From a virus: a stretch of DNA of 64,000 nucleotides. Position 1 is the first letter of the stretch. The number at the start of each line of letters is the position of its first letter. The notes below the pieces were generated by a model, which was not told the origin of the DNA, did no database searches, and saw nothing but the letters and a program-made list of their open reading frames with translations. Of the stretch, positions 46,906-57,417 are shown one piece after another. The position numbers were made by a program, and so were the translations under genes. The stretch spans positions 1 to 64,000 of the IMG/VR virus record IMGVR_UViG_3300045974_000760; one strand, given 5' to 3'.

Positions 46906-49900
46906 ATGCCTCTTTCCTCTTCAGACATCGCGCAGATGAATGGCGGCTACCAGCAGATGGCCATGGGCCAGATGCAGTACGCCGGTATGATTGGCCGCTA
47001 CGGCATGCAGCAGGGGCAGAGCCAGTACGGCCAGCCCGCTGACATGATGATGGGGCGGGCCATGAACGCAGGCATGGCCGTCGGCGCGCCTGTTGCCACG
47101 ATGGGCATGGGCATGATGGGGCTCGACGCCATGTCGATGGGTATGGCCGGCGCCTCCATGGGCTGGAAGGCCGGCGGTCTGATGGGCGCTGTCGGCGGTG
47201 GTATGGCGGCAGCCGCTATCCCGATGGCAGCTACTGCGGCGGTGTCGTACGGCGCGAGTCAGATGATGGAGGGCGCGCATCAGCAGCAGCTCATCAATCA
47301 GACGATGCGCACGAACTTCAATCAAATCGGCCAATACGGCCGTGGCTTTCAGCGCCAGGAGATGACGCAGATTGGCCAGCAGATGCGTGGGATGACGCAC
47401 GAGTTTGGTGCGGGCGGTGAAATCACCACGATGAACGAGCTCACCAACCTGGCTGGCAAGATGGGCCAGATGGGCGGGGGTCGCGGCATTCAAGACGTGC
47501 AGGAGTTCGGGCGCCGCTTCAAGGAGCTTGTCAGCACGGTCAAGACGGTGGCGCAGGAGCTGGGTACATCGCTCGAGAGCGCACAGAACATGATGCAGGG
47601 CCTGAAGGGTTCGGGCGTGTTCTCGAAGGGCAATCAGATGTCTGCCTTCAAGATGGCGAAGGGAGCCGCGTTGGGCGGTAACCTGGCCATGGAGGAGGTG
47701 ATGGGGATGGGGAACATGGGCTCGCAGATTGCGCGCTCCATTGGTGGTCGAGGACGAGCGGGCTTCACCGCGGGTGTGAAGACGGCGGGCATGGTGGGCG
47801 GCGCGCTCGAGACGGGTGTGCTGAGTGAGGAGGACATCTACAACGCCACAGGGCAGGTAGGTGCCGAGGGGCGTGAAGCATTGGGCGCAAGCCTGATGAG
47901 TGTGAACGCCTCCTTCTTGCGCTCGAGCCGTGGTCGCCGGGTAATGGCGTCGATGGCGGGGGAGAACGGCTCGCTGAATGCGGATGACGCTGAGGCGTAC
48001 ATGAGTAGCGGCGGCTTTGGTGTGGGCGGTACGATGGGCCGCGCGCGTAAGAACGCGAATCGCAGCCGTGCTGGCTTCCTGCGTAACGAAGGCAAGATGC
48101 GCGGGGAGGTCATGGCCCTAGACCCGCTTGTCGGCGTTCGTCAGACGATGACGTGGCTCGAGGAGCGCGGGTTCGACATGAACAGCGACATCGGCCGCAT
48201 CGCGCTGCAGCGTCAGATGAAGGCGGGCGGTGCGAATGTTGGGGAAGAGCAGCTCGATGCGATGGTGAAGCTCGTGCAGAAGGGCGACATCATCGGCGAC
48301 AACCAGAAGAGCCGTCTTGCGCAAGACAAAACGATGCAGGACATCGGCAACATGCAGAAGACGACGGGCATGGCAGGCTTGAAGACCAAGCTCGAGCACG
48401 CGCGTGAGTCGGTGCAGGGCAAGCTGCAGCAGATTGGCGCGGAGTTCATGAACAGCGGCGCAGAGCAGATTGAGCGCGCCATCAATCAACTGTCGGACCA
48501 GTACGTGCAGACCTACTCGCGTATTGCCGACGATGCTTTTCGGCAAGGCGCCAAGGGCTCGTCGGCTGGTGCGTCACGCTTCAAGGATGCTATCGGCGCA
48601 ACCCGCCATGCCGGTGAGGCATCGGCTGGTCAGTTCCGCGAGGAGTTGTTCGGGGGGCAGCGAAGGAAGGATGACTTCTCAGCTTTCGCAGCCTCCGGCG
48701 ACAAGGAGCGCTACGAGAAAGCGGGCTACACCATGCGCTCGATGTCGGACGTGAGTCGCGCGGAAGCGATGTCTCAGGGTGCGCGAAACAGGGACCCCTC
48801 TTGGTTCCAGGCAGGAGCCGAGCTTCGCGAAGAAATCCAAAACGCATACCTGAACGGCGACTTTGCGGGGAAGGGAGACAAGCGTCTATACGCTACACAC
48901 GCCTTCCTTCGCGGGAAGGATAGTACGGGCAAGGAGCGCAGGCTGGGTACGGGGCAGGACATTGGCGCGGACCTGGGGATGATGGGCTCCAACATGGCGC
49001 AGTCCGATGCGGACCGCGCGAAGCAAGCGTCACAATCGTCCTCACTTCTTGAAGGTGCTGGCGTCCGCAGCAATGGCTTTGACCTACCCGAATCTCGGCG
49101 CGGCCTCACAGGTAATCTGGGGCACACGGCAGCAGAGCGGGCCGAGTTGTTCGGGCTTGCCACGATGAAGCCTGCGCCTACTGAGGTGAAGCCTCTTCGC
49201 TGGCGTAAGCGCGCAGGCGGCGGCATGGAGCCCATCGTCGAGGCGGGCGCTGGAGAGTCGTGGGTAGCGGACAAGGAGAAGGCGCGCGCCGTCGGGCAGT
49301 GGATGGAGTCGGATACCGGCAAGAAGGCGCTCTTCGGGATGATGAGTACCGACAAGACTACCTCTACGCGGGCTGCGACGGAGAACCGCGAGCGTCTGCT
49401 TGAGCTGGTGGGAGGGGAGGACGGAGACCCTTCCAAGCTCAAGGGTGCGGAGAAAGATGAGTTCGACGCGCGCACCATCGCGGGTGATGCGCAAGAAGTC
49501 GGTCGGATGATGGAGGACGACAAGAACATCACGCTCGAGGAGGCATCCGCCAAGGTTGCCGAGAAGAAGGGCGGCGGCCGAACCGCAGAGCGTGTTGCAG
49601 CGGCATACAAGGGCATAACCGGAGGTATGGCGGAGCAGGGCTTCGGCGAGAGTCGAAAGATGGCTCGCACCCTACGTGGTGAAGGTCAGGCAGCGCAAGA
49701 TGACATGCGTAAGCGTGGCCTGATTACGATGAACGATGACGGAAGTGTGGGTCTGTCGGCCGCCACGAAGGAGGACTTGAAGAACTTCGGTAAAGACTCG
49801 ACAGGCAAAGTGAATCTGGGGGACCACGCCGGGAAGATGCTTGAGGCGATGGTAACGGCGGAGAACATAAAAACTACGCTGTCTATGGCCCCGGGGAACG

Positions 49901-50547
49901 ACGCTTTCAACCAAGGCCAGATGATCAAGTCGATGGAGGCGTCGGCCTCTGTGTCCGGCATGATGGACCAACTGTCTACTGCTCAGAAGCGCGAGATGGA
50001 GACGAAGCTGCGTAACACCGGCGGCAAGGGTCAAGGCCTTGCTGACGCACTCGGACGTGCTGCGCGTGTTGAGGACCGGTATACGAAGGCGGCCAACAGG
50101 TACGGTGCTGCCGCCGGTGCGGGAGCCATCTTGGGTGTTGAAATGAGTGACGAGGAGCGGCGCAACCTGAGTAAGGCCGACCCTGCGAGCCAGGCGCAGA
50201 CGCTGCTTGCGGCGCGCGGCATTGACGTCACCAAGGGCGACGGTAGCCAGATGCTGACCGACCTCACAAACACTCTCCACGGGGAGAAGTGGGTGGACGG
50301 CAAGGTGGTCGGCAAGATGTCGAACGAGGAGAAGGCGAGCCGACTCAAGGACATCTCTGGTCGGGCGGATGCGCAGGCGAAGGAAAACCAGGGCAAGGAA
50401 AAAGAGAAAGACAGTAAGGCGCTTGCAGATGCGATTGGTAACGCGGTCGGCGTCAAGATGGGGGAGATCTTCGGTAAGCCCATTCGAGTAATCGACGAGT
50501 CAAAGGGCGGCGGAAACGGCAACCCCGTGAAGACACCCGGACAATGA
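46906..50547 (+). CDS. Tail tape measure protein
   Basis: 1213 aa, GGAGAG upstream of the ATG at 46906. Very rich in Met, Gly, Ala and Gln in residues 1-130 (MGMGMMGLDAMSMGMAG), with hydrophobic helices, then long charged coiled coils, matching a tape measure that sets tail length and lies in the tail lumen. At about 0.15 nm per residue the tail would be roughly 180 nm. It follows the tube and chaperone genes and precedes the baseplate genes, the normal order. Confidence 0.8.
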   Translation: MPLSSSDIAQMNGGYQQMAMGQMQYAGMIGRYGMQQGQSQYGQPADMMMGRAMNAGMAVGAPVATMGMGMMGLDAMSMGMAGASMGWKAGGLMGAVGGGMAAAAIPMAATAAVSYGASQMMEGAHQQQLINQTMRTNFNQIGQYGRGFQRQEMTQIGQQMRGMTHEFGAGGEITTMNELTNLAGKMGQMGGGRGIQDVQEFGRRFKELVSTVKTVAQELGTSLESAQNMMQGLKGSGVFSKGNQMSAFKMAKGAALGGNLAMEEVMGMGNMGSQIARSIGGRGRAGFTAGVKTAGMVGGALETGVLSEEDIYNATGQVGAEGREALGASLMSVNASFLRSSRGRRVMASMAGENGSLNADDAEAYMSSGGFGVGGTMGRARKNANRSRAGFLRNEGKMRGEVMALDPLVGVRQTMTWLEERGFDMNSDIGRIALQRQMKAGGANVGEEQLDAMVKLVQKGDIIGDNQKSRLAQDKTMQDIGNMQKTTGMAGLKTKLEHARESVQGKLQQIGAEFMNSGAEQIERAINQLSDQYVQTYSRIADDAFRQGAKGSSAGASRFKDAIGATRHAGEASAGQFREELFGGQRRKDDFSAFAASGDKERYEKAGYTMRSMSDVSRAEAMSQGARNRDPSWFQAGAELREEIQNAYLNGDFAGKGDKRLYATHAFLRGKDSTGKERRLGTGQDIGADLGMMGSNMAQSDADRAKQASQSSSLLEGAGVRSNGFDLPESRRGLTGNLGHTAAERAELFGLATMKPAPTEVKPLRWRKRAGGGMEPIVEAGAGESWVADKEKARAVGQWMESDTGKKALFGMMSTDKTTSTRAATENRERLLELVGGEDGDPSKLKGAEKDEFDARTIAGDAQEVGRMMEDDKNITLEEASAKVAEKKGGGRTAERVAAAYKGITGGMAEQGFGESRKMARTLRGEGQAAQDDMRKRGLITMNDDGSVGLSAATKEDLKNFGKDSTGKVNLGDHAGKMLEAMVTAENIKTTLSMAPGNDAFNQGQMIKSMEASASVSGMMDQLSTAQKREMETKLRNTGGKGQGLADALGRAARVEDRYTKAANRYGAAAGAGAILGVEMSDEERRNLSKADPASQAQTLLAARGIDVTKGDGSQMLTDLTNTLHGEKWVDGKVVGKMSNEEKASRLKDISGRADAQAKENQGKEKEKDSKALADAIGNAVGVKMGEIFGKPIRVIDESKGGGNGNPVKTPGQ

Positions 50548-50810
50548 AATCACTACTCTTCCAAAACCCTCTCCCTCCCTTCACACAACCGCCCGGCTGT
50601 GAGCCAGGATGTGGCGAGCAGTCCATCAGCATCAAGAAGAACGGCAAGCTCTACAAGCTCGTTGTTCGCACGAAGACGGGCATCGAGTTCCCGTACCTGA
50701 CGATGCTCCGCGCCTACGCCCACTCATTGCAGGCCAGCGAGCCGTATGCTGGTACAACGCCTGGGCGAGACCTTCGTGACGCCCTCATCAAAACGAACCT
50801 CGTCGTCTAA
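50544..50810 (+). CDS. Small protein after the tape measure
   Basis: 88 aa, ATGA overlap. PPGCEPGCGEQSISIKKNGKLYKLVVRTKTG looks like a small beta domain, with a helix LRAYAHSLQAS. Probably a baseplate accessory protein from position. Confidence 0.65.
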   Translation: MKSLLFQNPLPPFTQPPGCEPGCGEQSISIKKNGKLYKLVVRTKTGIEFPYLTMLRAYAHSLQASEPYAGTTPGRDLRDALIKTNLVV

Positions 50811-50825
50811 CCAGAAGGTGCGCCC

Positions 50826-52289
50826 TTGTCCGTCTACATCGAAATCACCACGCAGTCGTTGAATCTGCAGACGAACCTTCAAGGGCAAGGTGGCGGCAGC
50901 TCACGTGCAGGCCGGGCGTCTGCACGAAGGCCGCTGCGCGGGACCGAAATCAAGGAGAACACGTACGGGGTGATGAAGGCGGTACTGCCCGACGGCACCC
51001 CCATCCCGCTCATCTCCTCGAACAACGCTGAGGGCAAGGTCAAGGGCTGGACGAACTTCATGCTCCAGAGCGTGCAGGAGTCCCGCGTTGAAAAGCAGCA
51101 GATGATCGAGACGTTCGGGGACACGTACGTCTGGTTCTTCGGTGAGAGCCCGCGTTTTCTCGATGTGCAAGCCATCGTCCTCAACTCGAACGACTTCAAC
51201 TGGGAGGCCGAGTTCTGGGCGAACTACGAGCGGTACTTCCGAGGCACCAAGTTGACTGAGCTCGGGGCGCGTCTGTACCTCTGCTACGACGACACCATCG
51301 TCGAGGGCTACATGATGAACGCGCAGGCACAGAAGACCGCGCAGCAGCCCCTCGAGGTCCCCATTGCGTTTCGACTGTTCGTGACGGGCAGCACCAACGT
51401 CTCCAACGTCGGTAGCGGCGCCTTCCCCATCCGCGCAAGCGTGCAGGGCCTCTGGCCCATGGAGAAGCTACGTAAGCCCCTCAGCCCCGACGACATCAAG
51501 AAGCTCGTCAAGCTCAACGGCAGCCACATCCCCTCCGATGTCGACATCGGCGACTTCGTCAACAACGCCGAGGCACTCGTCGACCGCCCTCTGCGCAGCA
51601 ACATCGAAGACAATGCCGACGAGTGGACTGACCCAGATCCCTCTCCCTTCATCGAGAAGAGCGACTTCCAGGACGACATCGATGACCTCCTCGTCGCGCT
51701 CAACAAGGGTATGCAAGATCTAGGTGCCCTCACCAGCCAGCTGCAGAGCTTGATGGACCCGCAGAGCGCCTACGGCAGTGTCTTCAACAAGTCCCCGCTC
51801 AACACGCTGCCCTCGCTCTCCCCCAAGGAGCAGTGGAACAAGCTCAAGAAGACGTACAGCGACGCCAAGAACACCACGGAGAAGATCTCCAAGACCGGCA
51901 GCAAGGTCGTCAACGCCGTCACGCACAGCGGGCAGGAGTGGCACGACTTCTGGAACGACCCCGATGCCTACGTCGCTGACAAGGTGAAGAAGTCGGGCCT
52001 CTACGACAAGGTCGTCAAGGAGGCGAAGAAGCAAGCCGAGAACGTCTGGGAAGGCAAGCCCATGACCCTCAACTCCACCGTAGGCAGCCCCCCACGTACT
52101 GGACCCCCAGCCTCTCTCGCCCCTTATGGCATTGGCTCCCCAGGTACTACCGGTGGTGTCGCGAACAACAACTCCACCGGCGGCTACTCCTACGGGTACA
52201 GCTACTCGGGCGGTACTGGCTCAGGTGACTCACCTTCCTACTCGAAGTCCATCTTCTGGTCATCGACTGGTGCTAAGGCACCATTATGA
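50826..52289 (+). CDS. Baseplate or distal tail protein
   Basis: 487 aa from the TTG at 50826, with AAGGTG upstream. Middle section FLDVQAIVLNSNDFNWEAEFW and YERYFRGTKLTELGARLYLCYDDTIVEGYMMNAQ is typical of central baseplate proteins around a tail tube of large phages. A disordered Ser/Gly/Tyr-rich end. The stop overlaps the hub gene start (ATGA). Confidence 0.65.
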   Translation: MSVYIEITTQSLNLQTNLQGQGGGSSRAGRASARRPLRGTEIKENTYGVMKAVLPDGTPIPLISSNNAEGKVKGWTNFMLQSVQESRVEKQQMIETFGDTYVWFFGESPRFLDVQAIVLNSNDFNWEAEFWANYERYFRGTKLTELGARLYLCYDDTIVEGYMMNAQAQKTAQQPLEVPIAFRLFVTGSTNVSNVGSGAFPIRASVQGLWPMEKLRKPLSPDDIKKLVKLNGSHIPSDVDIGDFVNNAEALVDRPLRSNIEDNADEWTDPDPSPFIEKSDFQDDIDDLLVALNKGMQDLGALTSQLQSLMDPQSAYGSVFNKSPLNTLPSLSPKEQWNKLKKTYSDAKNTTEKISKTGSKVVNAVTHSGQEWHDFWNDPDAYVADKVKKSGLYDKVVKEAKKQAENVWEGKPMTLNSTVGSPPRTGPPASLAPYGIGSPGTTGGVANNNSTGGYSYGYSYSGGTGSGDSPSYSKSIFWSSTGAKAPL

Positions 52290-55200
52290 GCGGAATCGGC
52301 AATCGACTACGGCTACGGTTGTTCATCGAAGGTGTTGAGGTCCCGCTCATCGCGGCCAACATCCAGTGCAACCCCAACAGCCCCATCATGTGCAGTCTTC
52401 AAGTCCCCCCACTTGAAGAAGGCACCAAGCTGAAGGAGTGCTCGCTCGTCCACGTCTTCTTCTTCGACTACGCCGAAGCCTCCAGCGGCCTCGTCTCCTT
52501 CCGGGGTGACCAGGCCGCAGCGCACGCGCAGAACGACCCCACCGCCTACGAGCAGACCAAGCAGCGGCGGGAAGCAAACAACAACGGGGATAACACTCCG
52601 TCGGCTGAGGACTACGCCACCGAGCTTCGCAACGAGCGCTTCAAGCTCTTGTTCGTCGGGGAGATTGTGGGCTTCCAGTGGACGAAGTCCCCCACGTCTC
52701 GCTCGCTCGTTCTGCAGTGCATGGACCTGTCGAACTACTGGGACCGCGCCTATCAGTTCTCGAACGGGGACTTGTTCGGGCCCGGGTACAAGGCGCTCTT
52801 CTCAGGCGGGGCAACGAACCTCTTCACCGACTTCTTCGAAGAGAAGGGCGGGGCAGTACTTCGCATCCTCAATACCTCGTCCACCAACTACCCTGGCATC
52901 AAGGGTCTGCCGGGCGGCCTCATCCACCTCATCGAGGCAATCGGCGGTTCGTACTACAAGAGTGAGAACCCCGGCTCGAAGGGTCAGCGGGATGTGTACG
53001 CGGGCCAGAATATCTTCTTCTCCCTCACCGAGCTTCGCTTGCACATCACCCAGATGGTGCACGCGTACCAGAAGGATGACACCGCCTACAAGCTGATGGG
53101 GCCTTCGTGGGATTCGCTATTCGGCCGTACTATCGGCGGTCTCGGCGAACAGGTCTCCATCCGTCAGGCCATCAATGCGGTTGCGGGCCTCATCTTCTAC
53201 GAGACCTACTCTATCCCGACGCCTCGGTATGTCCCCGGCCTCGAGGGGAGTATCAGTGGGTATGTGAGGAGGCGCGCCAAGGAGGACCCGAAGGGGAAGG
53301 TCATCGTATCCTCCTGCGAAGATGTGGCTACTGGATTGAAGCTGGCGGTGACGGAGCTGAACTACGTGCAGAGCTCTGCGGGCGTTGCGGATAACGCGGT
53401 GGCGCAGGACCAGTCCATCTTCACGGCGGTGAAGAATCGCGCGCAGGACGTCCGCACCTTCAAGAGCAATCTCGGCGGCCAGCTGCAGAAGACGACGGAG
53501 TTGCTGGGGAAGATCATCCGCTCGTGCCGCGAGCAACGAATGGACTCCCTGACGGGGCCGATTACCGTTGCCCGCACGGCACTGGCGAAAGCCATCACTG
53601 CGACCCGCAACAAGACGTGGACGGCCAGCAAGGATAGCGTCGCCACGCAGACGGTGATTGAGAACCTCGGGGCAGCCTCCGCGGCATTGGATTCACTGGG
53701 TAACATCGAGGTGGCATACACGGCGCCGAAGGATGCTCGACCTGCCAAGCTCATACAGCAGATCTTCCGTCCGGACGTGTGGTTCAGCGCACCGCCGATG
53801 TGCAACATCATCTTCCCGGACCAGTACTCGCAGATGACGTACTCGAGGAACTTCCTCGAGGAGCCGACGCGCCTACTGCTCAAGACGCACGACGAGTTCT
53901 TCGGTGAGGATGAGCTCTTTGACAACTTCTACTTCGCGCCGAAGAGTCCGACGACCGGCTCGAAGGAGCGTGCGCAGCTTCAAAAGCTATTGGCCGGTGA
54001 CATTCTTGCGCACGAGATCTACGTGGGCATCCTGCCGGTGTTCGAGAAGATGGGGGAGTTCAACATCTTCGCGGTGAGGGACGGCAAGAGCAAGGGTAAG
54101 CAGCCGAAGATTGGGCTTGCGCAGCGCAGCACGAACTTCCTCTACTTCCGCCATCGGTTCGCGAACAGGCAGATGCAAATCTCTTCCCTGTTCGACCCGT
54201 TCATTGTCCCCGGCTTCCCCTGTCTCGTGATTGACCGCCCTTCTGACTACGCGACGGTGAACAACTACTGGCAGTACGTGCAGAACGTGGGTAAGCCCAA
54301 CACCGAGCTCAACGCCACGCTGGGCACGCACTTCCTCGGCAATGTCGCGATGCTCTCGCACACGCTCTCGCAGCAGTCCGGGACGACGGACATCGTCTGC
54401 GGGTACGCGAGGCAGTGGGAGGAGAAGATCGAGTTCCTCGACTCCATTGACCCGGAGAAGGACCAGTTCGTTCAGAAGCGCTACGGCAAGGACGCTCTGC
54501 GCTCTACGGATGTGGCTGCGCTCTCCCCGCCCAAGGTGGGTACGCTGGGCCCGAACTTCGGGCAAATCACCAAGGTCGCGGATGTCACCGACCAGTACAT
54601 CCCCTACCGCCAGTTCGAGACCCTCCTCACCAATCTCAAGCTCGAGAAGGACACGCTCCTCCTGCCCTTCTACAAGGGCCCTCGTCGTTCGGGTATTGGT
54701 GACCTCTCAGCCCGTGTCCCCGTTGGCATCCCCGTCATCCCGAGCTCGCTCGGCGACGACTCACAGAAGGCGCTCGGCGCTACGAGCGATACCCCGCTCA
54801 CCTTCCGTGCGTACCGCGTGGAGGAGGAAGTACCTCGCTACCGCAAGGAGAAGGTGGACCTACCTGCCGAGGAGCAGATTCGTCCGGGCTGGTATGGAGA
54901 CTGCTGGCACACAAGCAAGATCGGCGAGGTGTACCAAGAGTTCTTTCGAACAGGCGCCCTCACCGACCCCCAGCAGGTCGTCGACCCCATGGGCGCCAAC
55001 CAGGGCATCACCTCTGCGGACGCGCCCGATGCACTCGCGATGGCAGCAAACGGGCGGGACCCCACAAGCCCCAACGCTCAAGCCCCCGCCATCTTCGCTC
55101 TCGACAACGACAGCTCCATCGAGCAGTCGGTCGCCTTCTTGCTCATGGTGTACAGCTACATCAAGCAGAACGGGGCTGACATCAAGACCTTCATCGACAG

Positions 55201-55489
55201 CTACAAGCACCGCCCCATTGCTTCCATCCCCGACATGTTCGGGTCTGCCGACCTCGAGTTCTCCCAACCCACAGGGCAGAAGGTTGTGAAGGGCGTTGAG
55301 GGCTTCCACAGCCGCGCGTTCGGTCAGTACAACAACATGTTCGGGCTCGTGACGTCGGACATCGCGAGCATCGTGGGCATCAAGCCCAACAGTACTGCGG
55401 CAACGCGCGGGGACGTACGCAAGGAGAAGCAAGACGCGGTGCTCGCGTACGTCAGCCGCCTGTTCGGCGGGCGTAGTGTGCTCGGCTAA
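52286..55489 (+). CDS. Baseplate hub-like tail protein
   Basis: 1067 aa. N-terminal 150 residues resemble the first hub domain (VEVPLIAANIQCN...LLFVGEIVGFQWTKSPTSRSLVLQCMD), which recurs near residue 620-720 as LYFRHRFANRQMQISSLFDPF and VPGFPCLVIDRPSDY. The remaining regions are long helices (residues 395-470) and disordered linkers. Inferred as the central hub or spike carrier of the baseplate. Long hubs are usual in large phages. Confidence 0.62.
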   Translation: MSGIGNRLRLRLFIEGVEVPLIAANIQCNPNSPIMCSLQVPPLEEGTKLKECSLVHVFFFDYAEASSGLVSFRGDQAAAHAQNDPTAYEQTKQRREANNNGDNTPSAEDYATELRNERFKLLFVGEIVGFQWTKSPTSRSLVLQCMDLSNYWDRAYQFSNGDLFGPGYKALFSGGATNLFTDFFEEKGGAVLRILNTSSTNYPGIKGLPGGLIHLIEAIGGSYYKSENPGSKGQRDVYAGQNIFFSLTELRLHITQMVHAYQKDDTAYKLMGPSWDSLFGRTIGGLGEQVSIRQAINAVAGLIFYETYSIPTPRYVPGLEGSISGYVRRRAKEDPKGKVIVSSCEDVATGLKLAVTELNYVQSSAGVADNAVAQDQSIFTAVKNRAQDVRTFKSNLGGQLQKTTELLGKIIRSCREQRMDSLTGPITVARTALAKAITATRNKTWTASKDSVATQTVIENLGAASAALDSLGNIEVAYTAPKDARPAKLIQQIFRPDVWFSAPPMCNIIFPDQYSQMTYSRNFLEEPTRLLLKTHDEFFGEDELFDNFYFAPKSPTTGSKERAQLQKLLAGDILAHEIYVGILPVFEKMGEFNIFAVRDGKSKGKQPKIGLAQRSTNFLYFRHRFANRQMQISSLFDPFIVPGFPCLVIDRPSDYATVNNYWQYVQNVGKPNTELNATLGTHFLGNVAMLSHTLSQQSGTTDIVCGYARQWEEKIEFLDSIDPEKDQFVQKRYGKDALRSTDVAALSPPKVGTLGPNFGQITKVADVTDQYIPYRQFETLLTNLKLEKDTLLLPFYKGPRRSGIGDLSARVPVGIPVIPSSLGDDSQKALGATSDTPLTFRAYRVEEEVPRYRKEKVDLPAEEQIRPGWYGDCWHTSKIGEVYQEFFRTGALTDPQQVVDPMGANQGITSADAPDALAMAANGRDPTSPNAQAPAIFALDNDSSIEQSVAFLLMVYSYIKQNGADIKTFIDSYKHRPIASIPDMFGSADLEFSQPTGQKVVKGVEGFHSRAFGQYNNMFGLVTSDIASIVGIKPNSTAATRGDVRKEKQDAVLAYVSRLFGGRSVLG

Positions 55490-55532
55490 CACGTCTTTCT
55501 AGCCCCTTGTTGTCGGTGCTACAGTGGCGCGT

Positions 55533-56048
55533 ATGACCGACTACACCCCCGACTTCGCGACCTGCTTGATGAGCGGGTTCACGGACGAGCTCAGCAAGAT
55601 GGCGGCTGACTTCGCCGCCCTCGGACTCGACGCTGATGACCTGGCGAAGATCGCCAATGTGGCGAACTTCTTGACGAGTGCCTCCAAGGGCTCAGTGGGT
55701 GCCGCCATTGCTCAACGAAATGCGGCGCGCGTATTTGGCGCAGGAATCAATACGGCAGGTGCCGTAGCTCCCGCGGCTGCCGCCGCTAAGATGGTTGGTA
55801 GCGCGGCCCCCGTCAAAGCGGTTGGCGCTAACGTCGGGCGGTCGCTTCCTTCGGTCGCCTCGCCGGCAGCTGCAGCTAAGCCTGGTGGACTGTTCGGCGG
55901 CGCAACCCCCGACTTCAGCGGTGGGATGGCGCGCAAGCCGCCTCCACTCCCGGCGGCAGCTATGCGCCAGCCAACCCCGCCCCCGCTTCCGCCACGCGCA
56001 CAACGCTTCCCACAAGTCGCAACTCCCCAGCAGGCAATGGCTGCCTGA
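55533..56048 (+). CDS. Ala/Pro-rich probable virion protein
   Basis: 171 aa from ATG 55533 (a GTG at 55524 is alternative). N-terminal helices with LSKMAADFAALGLDADDLAKIANVANFL precede a long Ala/Pro/Gly-rich tail. Another KxA-containing protein. First gene of a second virion-protein run. Start is 44 bases after the hub stop. Confidence 0.68.
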   Translation: MTDYTPDFATCLMSGFTDELSKMAADFAALGLDADDLAKIANVANFLTSASKGSVGAAIAQRNAARVFGAGINTAGAVAPAAAAAKMVGSAAPVKAVGANVGRSLPSVASPAAAAKPGGLFGGATPDFSGGMARKPPPLPAAAMRQPTPPPLPPRAQRFPQVATPQQAMAA

Positions 56049-57169
56049 TGTCCATCCGTCAACTCGTGAAGCAAGCAAGCGCCGTCCCCAGCAAGCTGCC
56101 CTGGCTTGCACGCGAAACGACGGAGCATATCGGCGACGTCGCAGGCTACGGCCTCATGACCGCGGGCGTTCTCGACGCCATTCGTCAGCGTCACCTCCAG
56201 AGTAAGGCGGTCGCCCCTCCCGCCTCACCGTCTGAAGGCTCCGTTCTCGGCGGGGAGAGGGGTCAGCTCGGCACCGACATCGGCGGTCTTGGCATGATGG
56301 CGGTGCCCACCATTGCCGCCCTTCGCCACGGCAGCCCCAAAGGCTCAGCAGGCGGGGGCAGCAAGACCACCAACCTCATCAACCTCGCCTCCCTCGCAGC
56401 TCTCGCAGCACCAGCAGCGGATAGCCTACAAGCGCGCTTGCGCTCCCAGCCAGGAGAAGACCCTGAACACAAGCATCTCATGTCACACGGGGTACACAAC
56501 GCCCTCGAGCTCGGCGGACTTGCTGGGTTTGGTGTGTCCGCATTGCGCGGTCACGAGGCAGGACACGGCCTTGGTACTGCGTCCACCCTCGCGGGCCTCG
56601 GTACTCTTGCTGCCCCGTACATCGATGATGTGCAGGCCCACGCGCGTACCGCTCATGGCGAAGACCCTCAAGCCAAGCGCCTCTTCACTCCCCAAGCTCG
56701 CAGCATGTCTGAACTCGCAGGCCTCGGCCTCTTGGCGGCGCCTGCGGTGTCGCACTTGATTCCTACGAGCAAGCACGCAGAGAGCACGGAGAAGGTCGCC
56801 ATGTCGCATGCACGCGATGCCCTCTCCCATGTGCTCGACCCCGACCTCGAGAAGGTTGCTGCCTCTCTTGCGGGCTGGTCCATCCCGCAGACACGTTCGG
56901 GCCGCCGTTCGATGTCTGTGATGACGATGCTGAAGAAGGACGCAGAAGGCACTCTTCGAAAGACCGCCAACTGGCTCGGCACCCCACAGAGCAACACCGG
57001 CATCGGTACCCCAGAGACTGGCGCTGAAGCGCGGTCCAAGCGCTACCCCTGGGAGGCGCCTTCTCGAGAAGACGGGTACTCTGACAAGGCCAAGGTCATG
57101 GACCGTCGCAGCGAGTCTGCGGTTGTCCCGCCCCACGGCGTTACACTCACCGACGTCAAGCTCGATTGA
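56048..57169 (+). CDS. Repeat-containing probable virion protein
   Basis: 373 aa, start overlapping the previous stop. Two internal repeats of about 90 residues share LAxLAAPxxDxxQAxxR, GEDPxxKxL and ELxGL (residues about 115-180 and 185-250). The C-terminal part holds TEKVAMSHARDALSHVL, LEKVAASLAGWS and LRKTANWLG. Hydrophobic Gly/Ala/Leu repeats may insert in membranes. No known family. Confidence 0.72.
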   Translation: MSIRQLVKQASAVPSKLPWLARETTEHIGDVAGYGLMTAGVLDAIRQRHLQSKAVAPPASPSEGSVLGGERGQLGTDIGGLGMMAVPTIAALRHGSPKGSAGGGSKTTNLINLASLAALAAPAADSLQARLRSQPGEDPEHKHLMSHGVHNALELGGLAGFGVSALRGHEAGHGLGTASTLAGLGTLAAPYIDDVQAHARTAHGEDPQAKRLFTPQARSMSELAGLGLLAAPAVSHLIPTSKHAESTEKVAMSHARDALSHVLDPDLEKVAASLAGWSIPQTRSGRRSMSVMTMLKKDAEGTLRKTANWLGTPQSNTGIGTPETGAEARSKRYPWEAPSREDGYSDKAKVMDRRSESAVVPPHGVTLTDVKLD

Positions 57170-57183
57170 AAGGGACCCGCTAC

Positions 57184-57417
57184 ATGGACCTCGACCTACT
57201 CCACCTCGCCTTCGATTACGGTCTGCTCAAGGAGAGCGAAGCCGCCTACACCCCCTCCCCGGATGACGAGCTCGTCGGCGAGCTGCTCAAGAAGTACCCC
57301 AATCTCGCTCATGCTCCCAAGCCCCCCAAGGAGCACAAGCCCATCACCCCCGCAGAACACAAGCACGCTGCTCTTCTCGGCTACCACGACCGGCTGAACC
57401 AGCTTCGCCATGGCTGA
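57184..57417 (+). CDS. Small hypothetical protein
   Basis: 77 aa from ATG 57184 with AAAGGG upstream; a TTG at 57166 is weaker. DLDLLHLAFDYGLLKESEAAYT begins a helical protein with Pro/Lys-rich centre (PKPPKEHKPITPAEHKHAALLGYHDRL). Overlaps the next start by 8 bases. Confidence 0.62.
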   Translation: MDLDLLHLAFDYGLLKESEAAYTPSPDDELVGELLKKYPNLAHAPKPPKEHKPITPAEHKHAALLGYHDRLNQLRHG